Shown one piece after another: positions 1-5,623 of a DNA stretch of 9,294 bases. The notes under the pieces were generated by a model. That model was not told the DNA's origin. It saw only the letters and a program-made list of their open reading frames with translations, and ran no database searches. The DNA is taken from NCBI GenBank assembly GCA_902797015.1, contig CADBRG010000061.1:1-9294 (forward strand), in the 5' to 3' direction. Source of the DNA: an uncultured Lachnospiraceae bacterium. Lineage in GTDB: Bacteria > Bacillota > Clostridia > Lachnospirales > Lachnospiraceae. Made by a program: the position numbers and the translations under genes. Each line of letters opens with the position of its first letter. Position 1 is the first letter of the stretch.

Positions 1-29
1 TATTTCTACCATTTTGCATGGCTTGTAGA

Positions 30-578
30 TTAGCCAAAGTAGCTGTCAAGGAGTCCCTTGAGTGCTTTGCCGTGGCGAGCTTCGTCTCTTGCCATCTCAT
101 GTACGGTGTCATGGATTGCGTCAAGATTTAATGCTTTTGCTCTCTTAGCAAGATCTGTCTTGCCAGCGGTTGCGCCAAACTCAGCGTCTACACGCATCTC
201 AAGGTTTTTCTTGGTGCTGTCTGTAACAACTTCGCCGAGAAGCTCTGCAAATTTTGCTGCATGCTCAGCCTCTTCCCAAGCTGCCTTTTCCCAATACAGA
301 CCGATTTCCGGATAGCCTTCTCTATGTGCAACTCTTGCCATAGCAAGATACATACCTACTTCTGAGCACTCGCCTTCAAAGTTTGCGCGCAGGTCTGCAA
401 TGATGTCTTCCGGAGCACCTTCAGCTACTCCTACTACATGCTCAGCAGCCCATGCCTGATCAGCAGCCTGCTCGTTAAACTTGGAAGCCGGAGCCTTACA
501 TACCGGGCAAGTGTAATCAGCCGGAAGCGCTTCGCCTTCATATACATAACCACATACAGAACATACAAATTTTTTCAT
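30..578 (-). CDS. rbr: Reverse rubrerythrin (rubredoxin + ferritin-like diiron domain)
   Basis: A 182-residue cytoplasmic non-haem iron protein that reduces hydrogen peroxide (and indirectly oxygen) to water in anaerobes. Residues 1-35 are a rubredoxin domain with the four Fe ligands in two CxxC pairs: C6/C9 (CSVC) and C24/C27 (CPVC). Residues 55-182 are a ferritin-like four-helix diiron domain; likely iron ligands are E70, E103 with H106 (EAEH), E133, and E166 with H169 (DEARH). In classical rubrerythrin the rubredoxin domain is at the C-terminus, so this is the reversed order known from Clostridium, where PerR controls such genes. The only good start is the ATG at 578, with AGGAAAGG at 589-596 ten bases upstream. 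It lies 93 bp downstream of perR on the same strand and is probably at least partly co-transcribed with it. No clear promoter of its own and no terminator in the 29 bp left before the window edge. Family call is firm; electron donor unknown. Confidence 0.95.
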   Translation of the reverse strand: MKKFVCSVCGYVYEGEALPADYTCPVCKAPASKFNEQAADQAWAAEHVVGVAEGAPEDIIADLRANFEGECSEVGMYLAMARVAHREGYPEIGLYWEKAAWEEAEHAAKFAELLGEVVTDSTKKNLEMRVDAEFGATAGKTDLAKRAKALNLDAIHDTVHEMARDEARHGKALKGLLDSYFG

Positions 579-629
579 GTCGTCGTTTCCTTTCCTAATT
601 AGTTTATATTGATGAATTTCTATGATAAG

Positions 630-658
630 TTCCGGATTGCCTGTAAATGCTTCCGGAA
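630..658. repeat. Inverted repeat in the perR-rbr gap
   Basis: TTCCGGA at 630-636 pairs exactly with TCCGGAA at 652-658 around a 15-base loop. It lies between the perR stop and the rubrerythrin start, inside the presumed shared transcript. No T-run follows on the minus strand, so it does not look like a standard terminator. It could be an RNA-processing or stability element, or an operator. The role is unknown. Confidence 0.45.
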
Positions 659-671
659 GGTTATCCGTTTC

Positions 672-1073
672 TTATGCCGACTGGTCTTTTTTCATACAAG
701 TCGGACAGGTTCCATAAAAGAATGTCCTCTGGTCATCGATCTGACCTTCAAATCCTTTTTGTGCCTCCTTGATCAGGTGCGGTGCGCGTGTCCCCTCCAT
801 GTCAATCAGGCTGCCACACTGCCTGCAGACAAAATGATCATGTGGTGTCGTGATCGGATCAAACCGGTCCGGCCCTTCGTCTGTCGAAATCTTACGAATC
901 TCTCCCATCTCAGACAGCAAGGCCAGATTGCGATAAACCGTGCCAAGACTGATGTTCGGTATCTCTTCCCTGATATGATGGTAAACGGTCTCGGCTGTCG
1001 GGTGATCCCTCCGCGTTTCGAGAAAACGCTGGATACTATCCCTCTGTTTGCTTCGTTTTCTCACTGTGTTCAT
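672..1073 (-). CDS. perR: PerR-type peroxide-sensing repressor (Fur family)
   Basis: A 133-residue metalloregulator of the Fur family. Residues 1-75 form the winged-helix DNA-binding part, with the recognition-helix motif SLGTVYRNL at 42-50; the rest is the dimerisation and metal-binding part. All five regulatory-metal ligands of Bacillus PerR have counterparts: H24, D72, H78, H80 and D91. The Asp at position 91, where Fur carries Glu, favours PerR over Fur or Zur. The structural zinc site is two CxxC pairs, C83/C86 and C123/C126. In PerR, peroxide oxidises the Fe-binding histidines and releases DNA. The protein starts about 13 residues later than Bacillus PerR, but an in-frame TGA (1092-1094) lies seven codons upstream and AGGTGG sits just before the ATG, so the short N-terminus is real. 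Its neighbour rubrerythrin is a classic PerR target, and the gene is probably autoregulated. Symbol by ligand match and context. Confidence 0.9.
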   Translation of the reverse strand: MNTVRKRSKQRDSIQRFLETRRDHPTAETVYHHIREEIPNISLGTVYRNLALLSEMGEIRKISTDEGPDRFDPITTPHDHFVCRQCGSLIDMEGTRAPHLIKEAQKGFEGQIDDQRTFFYGTCPTCMKKDQSA

Positions 1074-1109
1074 AGCCCACCTCTCGAACGCTCATCCTCC
1101 TACAATATG

Positions 1110-1139
1110 ACGATAACATGCTGGTAACTGGTTAGTCAA
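1110..1139 (-). promoter_or_regulatory. Candidate perR promoter
   Basis: Read on the minus strand: -35 TTGACT (1134-1139), 18-base spacer, -10 TATCGT (1110-1115). It is upstream of the perR ATG at 1073 with a leader of about 30 bases. The -35 box is strong (5/6) and the -10 moderate (4/6). An AT-rich PerR-box-like sequence abuts the -35. Confidence 0.55.
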
Positions 1140-1154
1140 TTATAACAATAGGAA
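1140..1154. promoter_or_regulatory. perR box: Possible PerR operator
   Basis: TTATAACAATAGGAA matches the Bacillus PerR box TTATAATNATTATAA at 10 of 14 informative positions (6 of 7 in one half, 4 of 7 in the other). It lies immediately upstream of the perR -35 and about 60 bp upstream of the tadA -35. Position and half-site quality suggest perR autoregulation. A 10/14 match in AT-rich DNA can arise by chance. Confidence 0.35.
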
Positions 1155-1169
1155 TTATTACTGATATTA

Positions 1170-1203
1170 GCGCATAAGCTCCTGCGGCGCAGGTGACGTA
1201 TGC
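1170..1203. repeat. Small palindrome resembling the left end of the 1808-1968 element
   Basis: GCATA (1172-1176) pairs with TATGC (1199-1203), and CCTGC (1181-1185) pairs with GCAGG (1189-1193) around a GGC loop. The first 17 bases (1170-1186) match 1806-1822 at 15 positions, and similarity continues weakly for about ten more bases. The two copies are direct repeats on either side of tadA. It lies between the perR and tadA promoters and no T-run follows. It may be a remnant of the same repeat family. Confidence 0.45.
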
Positions 1204-1214
1204 CACTCCGCCAT

Positions 1215-1243
1215 TTGCCTCCGCCCACCCACTATTGTATAAT
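1215..1243 (+). promoter_or_regulatory. Promoter for tadA
   Basis: -35 TTGCCT (1215-1220), 17-base spacer, and a perfect -10 TATAAT (1238-1243). The expected transcript start near 1250 leaves a leader of about 45 bases before the ATG at 1295. It also shows that the long in-frame extension starting at 1193 is not translated from this promoter. Confidence 0.75.
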
Positions 1244-1283
1244 GTCAGCATCCGATTCCGGCAGAATCTACATCCAATCCGTC

Positions 1284-1289
1284 AGGAGG
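1284..1289 (+). promoter_or_regulatory. Ribosome binding site that sets the tadA start
   Basis: AGGAGG is a perfect Shine-Dalgarno core. Two consecutive ATG codons follow, at 1292 and 1295. The spacing is 2 bases to the first and 5 to the second, so the second ATG is preferred. Confidence 0.8.
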
Positions 1290-1294
1290 TCATG

Positions 1295-1813
1295 ATGAAG
1301 CAAGTTCTTACAGAAGACGAAAAATACATGAAGGAAGCCATCCGGCAGGCGAAAAAGGCTGCGGCACTTGACGAGGTTCCGATCGGCTGTGTGATCGTGC
1401 ATGCCGGTGCGATCATTGCGCGCGGCTACAACCGCAGAAACACCGATGCGAACACGCTTGCTCACGCAGAGCTTTCTGCGATTCGAAAGGCCAGCAAGAA
1501 GCTCGGCGACTGGCGCCTGGAAGAATGCACGATGTATGTCACGCTCGAGCCCTGTCAGATGTGTGCCGGCGCGTTGGTACAGTCCCGTATCAAGACCGTT
1601 GTGATCGGCGCGAAAAATCCAAAGGCAGGATGCGCAGGCTCCGTCATGAACCTGTTACAAATTCCGGCATTTAATCACCAGGTCGAGATCCGTTACGGTG
1701 TGCTGGAAGAAGAATGCAGCACGATGCTCAGCACATTTTTTGCGGATTTAAGAAAAAGAAAAAAAGATGCCGGCCTCCGAAAACGGAAGCGCGGCATAGA
1801 CTTTAGCGTATAA
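1295..1813 (+). CDS. tadA: tRNA-specific adenosine deaminase TadA
   Basis: A 172-residue zinc-dependent deaminase that converts adenosine 34 to inosine in the anticodon of tRNA-Arg(ACG), allowing decoding of CGN codons; cytoplasmic and usually essential. The cytidine/deoxycytidylate deaminase fold is complete: H57-A58-E59 supplies a zinc ligand and the proton-shuttle Glu, and PCQMC at 86-90 supplies zinc ligands C87 and C90. Length fits the family (about 150-170). The C-terminus is unusually basic, with LRKRKK and LRKRKRG near residues 152-167, probably a tRNA-contacting tail. The start is the second of two adjacent ATGs, placed by AGGAGG. It has its own strong promoter and is monocistronic here. 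In many Firmicutes tadA precedes the SRP RNA gene and dnaX; neither is present. Its stop codon lies inside the left arm of the palindromic element at 1808-1968, which may supply its mRNA 3' end. Confidence 0.95.
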   Translation: MKQVLTEDEKYMKEAIRQAKKAAALDEVPIGCVIVHAGAIIARGYNRRNTDANTLAHAELSAIRKASKKLGDWRLEECTMYVTLEPCQMCAGALVQSRIKTVVIGAKNPKAGCAGSVMNLLQIPAFNHQVEIRYGVLEEECSTMLSTFFADLRKRKKDAGLRKRKRGIDFSV

Positions 1814-1968
1814 GCTCTTGCGCAGCGGTGTCGAAATATATGCTTGCATATTATTTCGACGGCATTGTGCAAGGCAACAGAAATGAGGATGTAGGGCGAT
1901 CAGCCCGGAATCCGAATTTATGTAGTGATGCGGGAGTGCAAAGCACGGAGCAGCACGCAAGCTTATAC
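1808..1968. repeat. 161-bp inverted-repeat element with internal hairpins
   Basis: This element fills the gap between the convergent tadA and flavodoxin genes. Its ends are exact 9-bp inverted repeats, GTATAAGCT (1808-1816) and AGCTTATAC (1960-1968). After a two-base offset on the left, TGCG (1819-1822) pairs with CGCA (1956-1959). Inside are three hairpins: a 14-bp stem with one bulged T at 1830-1860, a two-step stem at 1887-1913 (GGAT/ATCC enclosing GGGC/GCCC), and GTGC/GCAC at 1936-1946. The left arm contains the tadA stop codon; the right arm ends 5 bp from the flavodoxin stop. Small ORFs through it have no protein features. It has the form of a dispersed palindromic repeat or miniature inverted-repeat element, or of a structured RNA or mRNA 3' end. 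No target-site duplication is evident. Confidence 0.6.
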
Positions 1969-1973
1969 CCCCC

Positions 1974-2432
1974 CTATTCCATCCACTGCTCCAGCGCAGA
2001 GGTTCCGTACTTTGATGCATTGTAGCACATCATAACATCCGCATACGGTACGGCTTTCTCGATATCTCTGATCGCACGGGATCCGCTTCCGCCGCCGGAT
2101 GTATAGAACGGATAGATCGTCTTTCCGGTCATGTCATACTCCTCTAAGAAGCTAATGATCGCCATCGGGCAAGTGGAAAACCATACCGGGAAGCCAACCA
2201 TGATCGTATCGTATGTATCCATGTCCGCTACCGTATTCAGAATTTCCGGGCGGGTGTTCGTCAGCTTTTCTTTTCCGCCTACTGCAATCTTGCCGGCATA
2301 GCTTTCCGGATAATCGTTAACGGTTTTGATCTCAAACAGCGTACCGCCGACTGCCTCGCAGATTTCCTTTGCCAGCACCTGTGTATGACTGGTGCAGGAA
2401 AAATAAGCCACTAAAATCTTTCTGTCATCCAT
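1974..2432 (-). CDS. Flavodoxin (flavodoxin-4-like)
   Basis: A 152-residue FMN-binding electron carrier of the cytoplasm. Strand 1 and the phosphate loop are at residues 6-17 (ILVAYFSCTSHT). The 50s loop has GFPVWF at 80-85 with W84 able to stack on the flavin, and the 90s-type loop is TSGGGSGS at 111-118. The LFEI, YPESY and TRPEI segments match the short clostridial flavodoxins often annotated as flavodoxin_4. The phosphate loop reads S-C-T-S-H-T where T/S-x-T-G-N-T is usual, so the common Gly-Asn is replaced by Ser-His. The start is the ATG at 2432 with AAGGGG seven bases upstream; an earlier in-frame ATG at 2483 lacks a ribosome site and lies within the -10 region of the likely promoter. 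Probably monocistronic. Partner enzymes cannot be told from the neighbours; reduction by a ferredoxin/flavodoxin oxidoreductase is generic family knowledge. Confidence 0.88.
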   Translation of the reverse strand: MDDRKILVAYFSCTSHTQVLAKEICEAVGGTLFEIKTVNDYPESYAGKIAVGGKEKLTNTRPEILNTVADMDTYDTIMVGFPVWFSTCPMAIISFLEEYDMTGKTIYPFYTSGGGSGSRAIRDIEKAVPYADVMMCYNASKYGTSALEQWME

Positions 2433-2439
2433 ATTGATT

Positions 2440-2445
2440 CCCCTT
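2440..2445 (-). promoter_or_regulatory. Ribosome binding site that sets the flavodoxin start
   Basis: Minus-strand AAGGGG lies seven bases before the ATG at 2432. The alternative ATG at 2483 has only a poor purine stretch. This selects the 152-residue form, which begins just before the first beta strand. Confidence 0.65.
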
Positions 2446-2485
2446 ATCCCATATCCCTCAGATATGTACTTTATATGTTCCATTT

Positions 2486-2514
2486 ATCTTACCAGATTTT
2501 ACGTATATCGGCAA
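2486..2514 (-). promoter_or_regulatory. Candidate flavodoxin promoter
   Basis: Read on the minus strand: -35 TTGCCG (2509-2514), 17-base spacer, -10 TAAGAT (2486-2491). Each box matches consensus at four of six bases. It gives a leader of about 45 bases to the ATG at 2432 and would place the upstream ATG (2483) too near the transcript start. Confidence 0.5.
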
Positions 2515-2523
2515 TGACGAAAT

Positions 2524-2553
2524 GGTAACTACCCGGTCATGGGACGGGTTACC
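2524..2553 (-). terminator. Hairpin downstream of trkH, possible terminator
   Basis: ACCCG (2531-2535) pairs with CGGGT (2545-2549), extended by GGTA (2524-2527) with TACC (2550-2553) after a three-base bulge. It begins 13 bases past the trkH stop on the minus strand. The following sequence, ATTTCG, is only a weak U-tract, so termination may be inefficient. No other candidate separates trkH from the flavodoxin gene. Confidence 0.4.
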
Positions 2554-2566
2554 GGCACACAGTCTG

Positions 2567-4036
2567 CTACCTTACCCGCCGATACCGCTTCTGAATCTGA
2601 TTCCAGAAAGACGGCGCAAAGATCAAAAGCATCGGGAGAAACTCCAGTCTTCCGGCAAGCATATCGAAACAGAGTACGATTTTTGAGAGCATCGAAAATC
2701 CGCCAAACGTTCCCGTCGGCCCTACGACGTCAAGTCCCGGGCCGATATTGTTGATGCAGGCAACGACCGCCGTAAAATTCGTCGTAAAGGAGCAGTGGTC
2801 CAAAGAAACCACGAGAAGACTCCCGACGCCCACCATGCAAAAGATCGCCAGGTATGCATTGATGTTGCGGAGGATATTTTCATCCACTGACTTCCCGTCC
2901 ATATGCACCTGTTCTACGAGACGCGGATGCAGTGAACGCCTGAGTTCCCGTCTGGCACTCTTAAACAAAAGCACAATACGCGAGATCTTCAGACCACCGC
3001 CGGTGCTGCCGGCGCAGGCCCCGATAAACATCAGAATCACCAGAAGCATTCTGGAATATTCCGGCCACAGGTTAAAATCTGTCGTCGCGTAACCTGTCGT
3101 TGTGATGATCGATGACACCTGAAAAAACGAATAACGCATCGATTCTCCAAGGGAATCAAACATCGAGCGGACATTCAAACCGATCGTGATCACCGCAAAA
3201 GCAACGATTCCCAGATACCACCGAAGCTCCTCGTTTTTCAGAACGTTTTTTCCGCGCTTCATCAGGATCAGAAAATACAGATTAAAGTTCACGCCAAATG
3301 CCAGCATGAAGATGCCGGTTACAATGTCAATATAAGCACTGTGAAAATGCGCCACGCTTTCCGTATAATTAGAAAACCCGCCCGTTCCGGCTGCGCCAAA
3401 CATCTGGATCAGCGCATCGTAGACCGACATGCCGCCACACAAAAGCAGGATCAGCATAATGATCGAAAGCGCAATGTACATCCCATAAAGAATCCGCGCA
3501 GAGGACCGCATCTTCGGCACAAGCTTTGCCGCAGCAGGGCCGGTGGATTCCGCACGCAGAAGGTGCAGGCTGTTACCGCCTGCCATCGGAAGGATCAGGA
3601 GCATGAAAACAAGAACGCCCATACCGCCGATCCAGTGCGTGAAGCTTCGCCAGAACAAAAGTCCGTACCCGAGCGGTTCAACTGCAGAAAGGATGGTCGC
3701 ACCCGTAGTCGTAAAACCGGACACGGTTTCAAAAAACGCGTCGACATAGTTCGGGATCGCGCCGCTGATGACAAATGGCAGGGCACCAAATGCACTTAGC
3801 AGGATCCAGGATAACGCTACGATCGCAAATCCTTCTTTTACATAAAATATTCTTTTTTTCGGCCTTGCCAGATATAACAAAACACCGGCCGCTGCTGTGA
3901 TTCCCATTGTGATCAGAAATGCATTCCTGACATGACATTCCCCGTAAATGCAGCTGACCGCCATGGGCGCGCACATCAGGATCGCTTCGAGGATCAGAAT
4001 GTTGCCGATCACATACATGATCATTCGTTTATTCAT
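2567..4036 (-). CDS. trkH: Potassium uptake transporter, membrane subunit TrkH
   Basis: A 489-residue integral membrane protein of the TrkH/KtrB family that carries K+ into the cell and is gated by the cytoplasmic TrkA ring. The four membrane-pore-membrane repeats are visible through their selectivity-filter loops: TTTGA (109-113), AAGTGGF (215-221), TTTGYA (312-317) and NNIGPGLD (429-436). Each keeps the central Gly that selects K+. Hydrophobic helices run throughout, beginning at residue 6; the cytoplasmic loop at 345-395 is rich in Arg and Lys. Length is typical of TrkH (about 480). The start at 4036 lies 6 bp after the trkA stop, and its weak ribosome site (GTAGGT) overlaps that stop codon, pointing to translational coupling. 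Alternative ATGs at codons 5 and 7 have no better site. A weak hairpin follows the gene. Confidence 0.95.
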   Translation of the reverse strand: MNKRMIMYVIGNILILEAILMCAPMAVSCIYGECHVRNAFLITMGITAAAGVLLYLARPKKRIFYVKEGFAIVALSWILLSAFGALPFVISGAIPNYVDAFFETVSGFTTTGATILSAVEPLGYGLLFWRSFTHWIGGMGVLVFMLLILPMAGGNSLHLLRAESTGPAAAKLVPKMRSSARILYGMYIALSIIMLILLLCGGMSVYDALIQMFGAAGTGGFSNYTESVAHFHSAYIDIVTGIFMLAFGVNFNLYFLILMKRGKNVLKNEELRWYLGIVAFAVITIGLNVRSMFDSLGESMRYSFFQVSSIITTTGYATTDFNLWPEYSRMLLVILMFIGACAGSTGGGLKISRIVLLFKSARRELRRSLHPRLVEQVHMDGKSVDENILRNINAYLAIFCMVGVGSLLVVSLDHCSFTTNFTAVVACINNIGPGLDVVGPTGTFGGFSMLSKIVLCFDMLAGRLEFLPMLLIFAPSFWNQIQKRYRRVR

Positions 4037-4042
4037 TTTTAC

Positions 4043-5401
4043 CTACACCAGAATATCCCTTAACTGACGCATGCCACGAATCGTCGTTACAATGACTACC
4101 CGGTCGCCAACCTGCATGGTATCTTTTCCGGAAGGAATGATGACCTGTCCGTCGTGAATGATCGCGCAGACCAGAAGATGGTCTTTGAGCGGAAGATTCT
4201 GCAGCGGCACATCTGTCAGGCCTTCCTCTTTGCTGTTGACGACAAACTCCATCGCTTCTGCCGAATTACCGGCGATCCAGTACAGCTCTTCCATACTGCT
4301 GCCTGCAGCATTTTCCATCGCACGCGCATAGCGGATCACACGGCTGGCCGTGATACTGTGCGGTGAGACTACGCTTCCGATCTCCTTGTCGCGGACGAGA
4401 TCCAGCACGGCCTCTCTGCTGACCTTAGTAACGATCTTCGGGACACACAGGGATTCCGCATACATCGAAAGCAGGACATTTACCTCATCTGTGCCTGTCA
4501 TGGAGACAAAGGCATCCGCCTGTGCGATTCCTTCTTCAAAGAGGACATCCCGATCCGTGCCATCCGCGCAGATGATCAGTGCATTCGGGAAGCGGTCGCT
4601 CAGACGCTTACAGCTTGCTTCACTGCTCTCGATCACGACGGCACGCATTCCGGTTTTCTCCATCATGCGCAAAAGATAATACGTCACCTTTCCGGCACCG
4701 ATGATCATGACATCACGCGGCATACGCTCCGGAATGCCTGCAAGCTTTAAAAAGCGTTCCGCTTCCATCGGCTCTGCCGCAAAGCTTACGACATCCCCGG
4801 GCTGCAGCCGGAATTCGCCATCCGGAATAACTGTCTCACCGGCTCTTTGCACGGCACAGATCAATGCCCTGACATGATTTGTCCCGATAAAATCTTTCAG
4901 TGGGACCTGTGTCAGCGGCCCTTCCTTGGAGAGGTTGATATCTGCCATTGTGAAACGTCCATGTGAAAAATGTTCCACGGACTGAACGCCCGGATAACGG
5001 AGTACTGAAAAAATTTCCTGCGCTGCCATCAGCTCCGGATTCAGTGTCACGGTCAATCCTGTCTCTTCCCGCAGCAGCTGCATCTGGTCAGCGATCTCCG
5101 GGTCTCTGACCCTGGCAATGGTATGCGGCGTTCCGATCTTTTTGGCGATGATCGCACACAAAAGATTGATCTCATCACCGGCTGTCACCGCGATCAGTAG
5201 ATCGGCACTCCCTGCGCCTGCTTCCCGCAGAACTTCCTCGCGCACACCATTTCCGTGCACGCTTAGGATATCCAGTCTGACCTCCTGCTCAGCCAGACAC
5301 TTTTCTTTGATGTCGACTGCTGTCACTTCGTGGCCCTCCTGGACCAGCTTTTCAATGATCTGACTGCCGACTTTTCCACTGCCTACTACAATGACTTTCA
5401 T
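4043..5401 (-). CDS. trkA: Trk potassium uptake regulatory subunit TrkA
   Basis: A 452-residue peripheral membrane protein that forms the nucleotide-binding gating ring of the TrkH channel. It has the full double arrangement RCK_N-RCK_C-RCK_N-RCK_C. The first Rossmann fold (1-125) has GSGKVG at 7-12 and acidic D30 at the end of strand 2, the standard NAD(H) pattern. The second (230-350) reads GAGKVT at 235-240, with Thr in place of the third Gly, and E258 as the acidic residue. TrkA_C domains lie near 140-220 and 370-452; the motifs VIPDGE and VIIPSGKD mark them. The double layout distinguishes it from single-RCK KtrA. The start at 5401 has AGGAAG eight bases upstream and a promoter with a perfect -35 at 5494-5499. 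trkH follows after 6 bp, so both subunits come from one transcript. Confidence 0.95.
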   Translation of the reverse strand: MKVIVVGSGKVGSQIIEKLVQEGHEVTAVDIKEKCLAEQEVRLDILSVHGNGVREEVLREAGAGSADLLIAVTAGDEINLLCAIIAKKIGTPHTIARVRDPEIADQMQLLREETGLTVTLNPELMAAQEIFSVLRYPGVQSVEHFSHGRFTMADINLSKEGPLTQVPLKDFIGTNHVRALICAVQRAGETVIPDGEFRLQPGDVVSFAAEPMEAERFLKLAGIPERMPRDVMIIGAGKVTYYLLRMMEKTGMRAVVIESSEASCKRLSDRFPNALIICADGTDRDVLFEEGIAQADAFVSMTGTDEVNVLLSMYAESLCVPKIVTKVSREAVLDLVRDKEIGSVVSPHSITASRVIRYARAMENAAGSSMEELYWIAGNSAEAMEFVVNSKEEGLTDVPLQNLPLKDHLLVCAIIHDGQVIIPSGKDTMQVGDRVVIVTTIRGMRQLRDILV

Positions 5402-5470
5402 ATCGTTTTCTTCCTGTTAAAGCAAAAACTGTTTTTCCAAAATCAACGCATATTTTATGATTATTCGTCA

Positions 5471-5499
5471 ACATTACGCCTGTCGGATTTCTTTGTCAA
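5471..5499 (-). promoter_or_regulatory. Promoter for the trkA-trkH operon
   Basis: Read on the minus strand: perfect -35 TTGACA (5494-5499), 17-base spacer, -10 TAATGT (5471-5476, weaker, 3/6). The leader to trkA is about 65 bases, too short to hold a c-di-AMP (ydaO-type) riboswitch. Confidence 0.6.
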
Positions 5500-5530
5500 G
5501 TGAATTATTTTGCTCCTATTTTTATAAGAT

Positions 5531-5559
5531 TTGACGCCTGTTTCATCCGATTTTATAAT
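5531..5559 (+). promoter_or_regulatory. Promoter for cinA/pncC
   Basis: -35 TTGACG (5531-5536), 17-base spacer and a perfect -10 TATAAT (5554-5559): one of the best matches in the window. The transcript start near 5566 gives a leader of about 58 bases. It is back to back with the trkA promoter, 31 bp between the two -35 boxes. No LexA-type box is apparent nearby. Confidence 0.8.
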
Positions 5560-5623
5560 ATGTTTCAGGAAACGCTGTTTTGCGAAATGCAAGTCTGCGA
5601 TCTGTGCAAAGAGGATATTGAAA

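Noticed and set aside
604..618. PerR box in front of rubrerythrin
   Set aside because: TTATATTGATGAATT matches the consensus at only 9 of 14 positions, with one half poor. This is not enough in AT-rich DNA.
609..1127. Plus-strand 172-codon open frame opposite perR
   Set aside because: It is antisense to a well-supported PerR gene, lacks a ribosome site and has no recognisable domain.
1193..1294. 33-codon N-terminal extension of TadA
   Set aside because: It would start upstream of the promoter boxes at 1215-1243, encodes no family sequence, and the AGGAGG site points to the ATG at 1295.
1808..1968. Integron attC site
   Set aside because: The ends do not carry the RYYYAAC/GTTRRRY core sites and there is no integrase or cassette array in the window.
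1814..1973. SRP (4.5S-like) RNA gene, expected after tadA in many Firmicutes
   Set aside because: The conserved SRP loop motif (GGTCCGGAAGGAAGCAGC-like) is absent. The GGAGCAGCAC segment is only a superficial resemblance.
1828..2025. Small open frame through the inverted-repeat element
   Set aside because: No ribosome site, no protein features, and it continues antisense into the flavodoxin gene. The hairpin structure explains the sequence better.
5402..5470. c-di-AMP riboswitch in the trkA leader
   Set aside because: The leader from the likely promoter is only about 65 bases, far shorter than the ydaO class, and no such motifs are visible.
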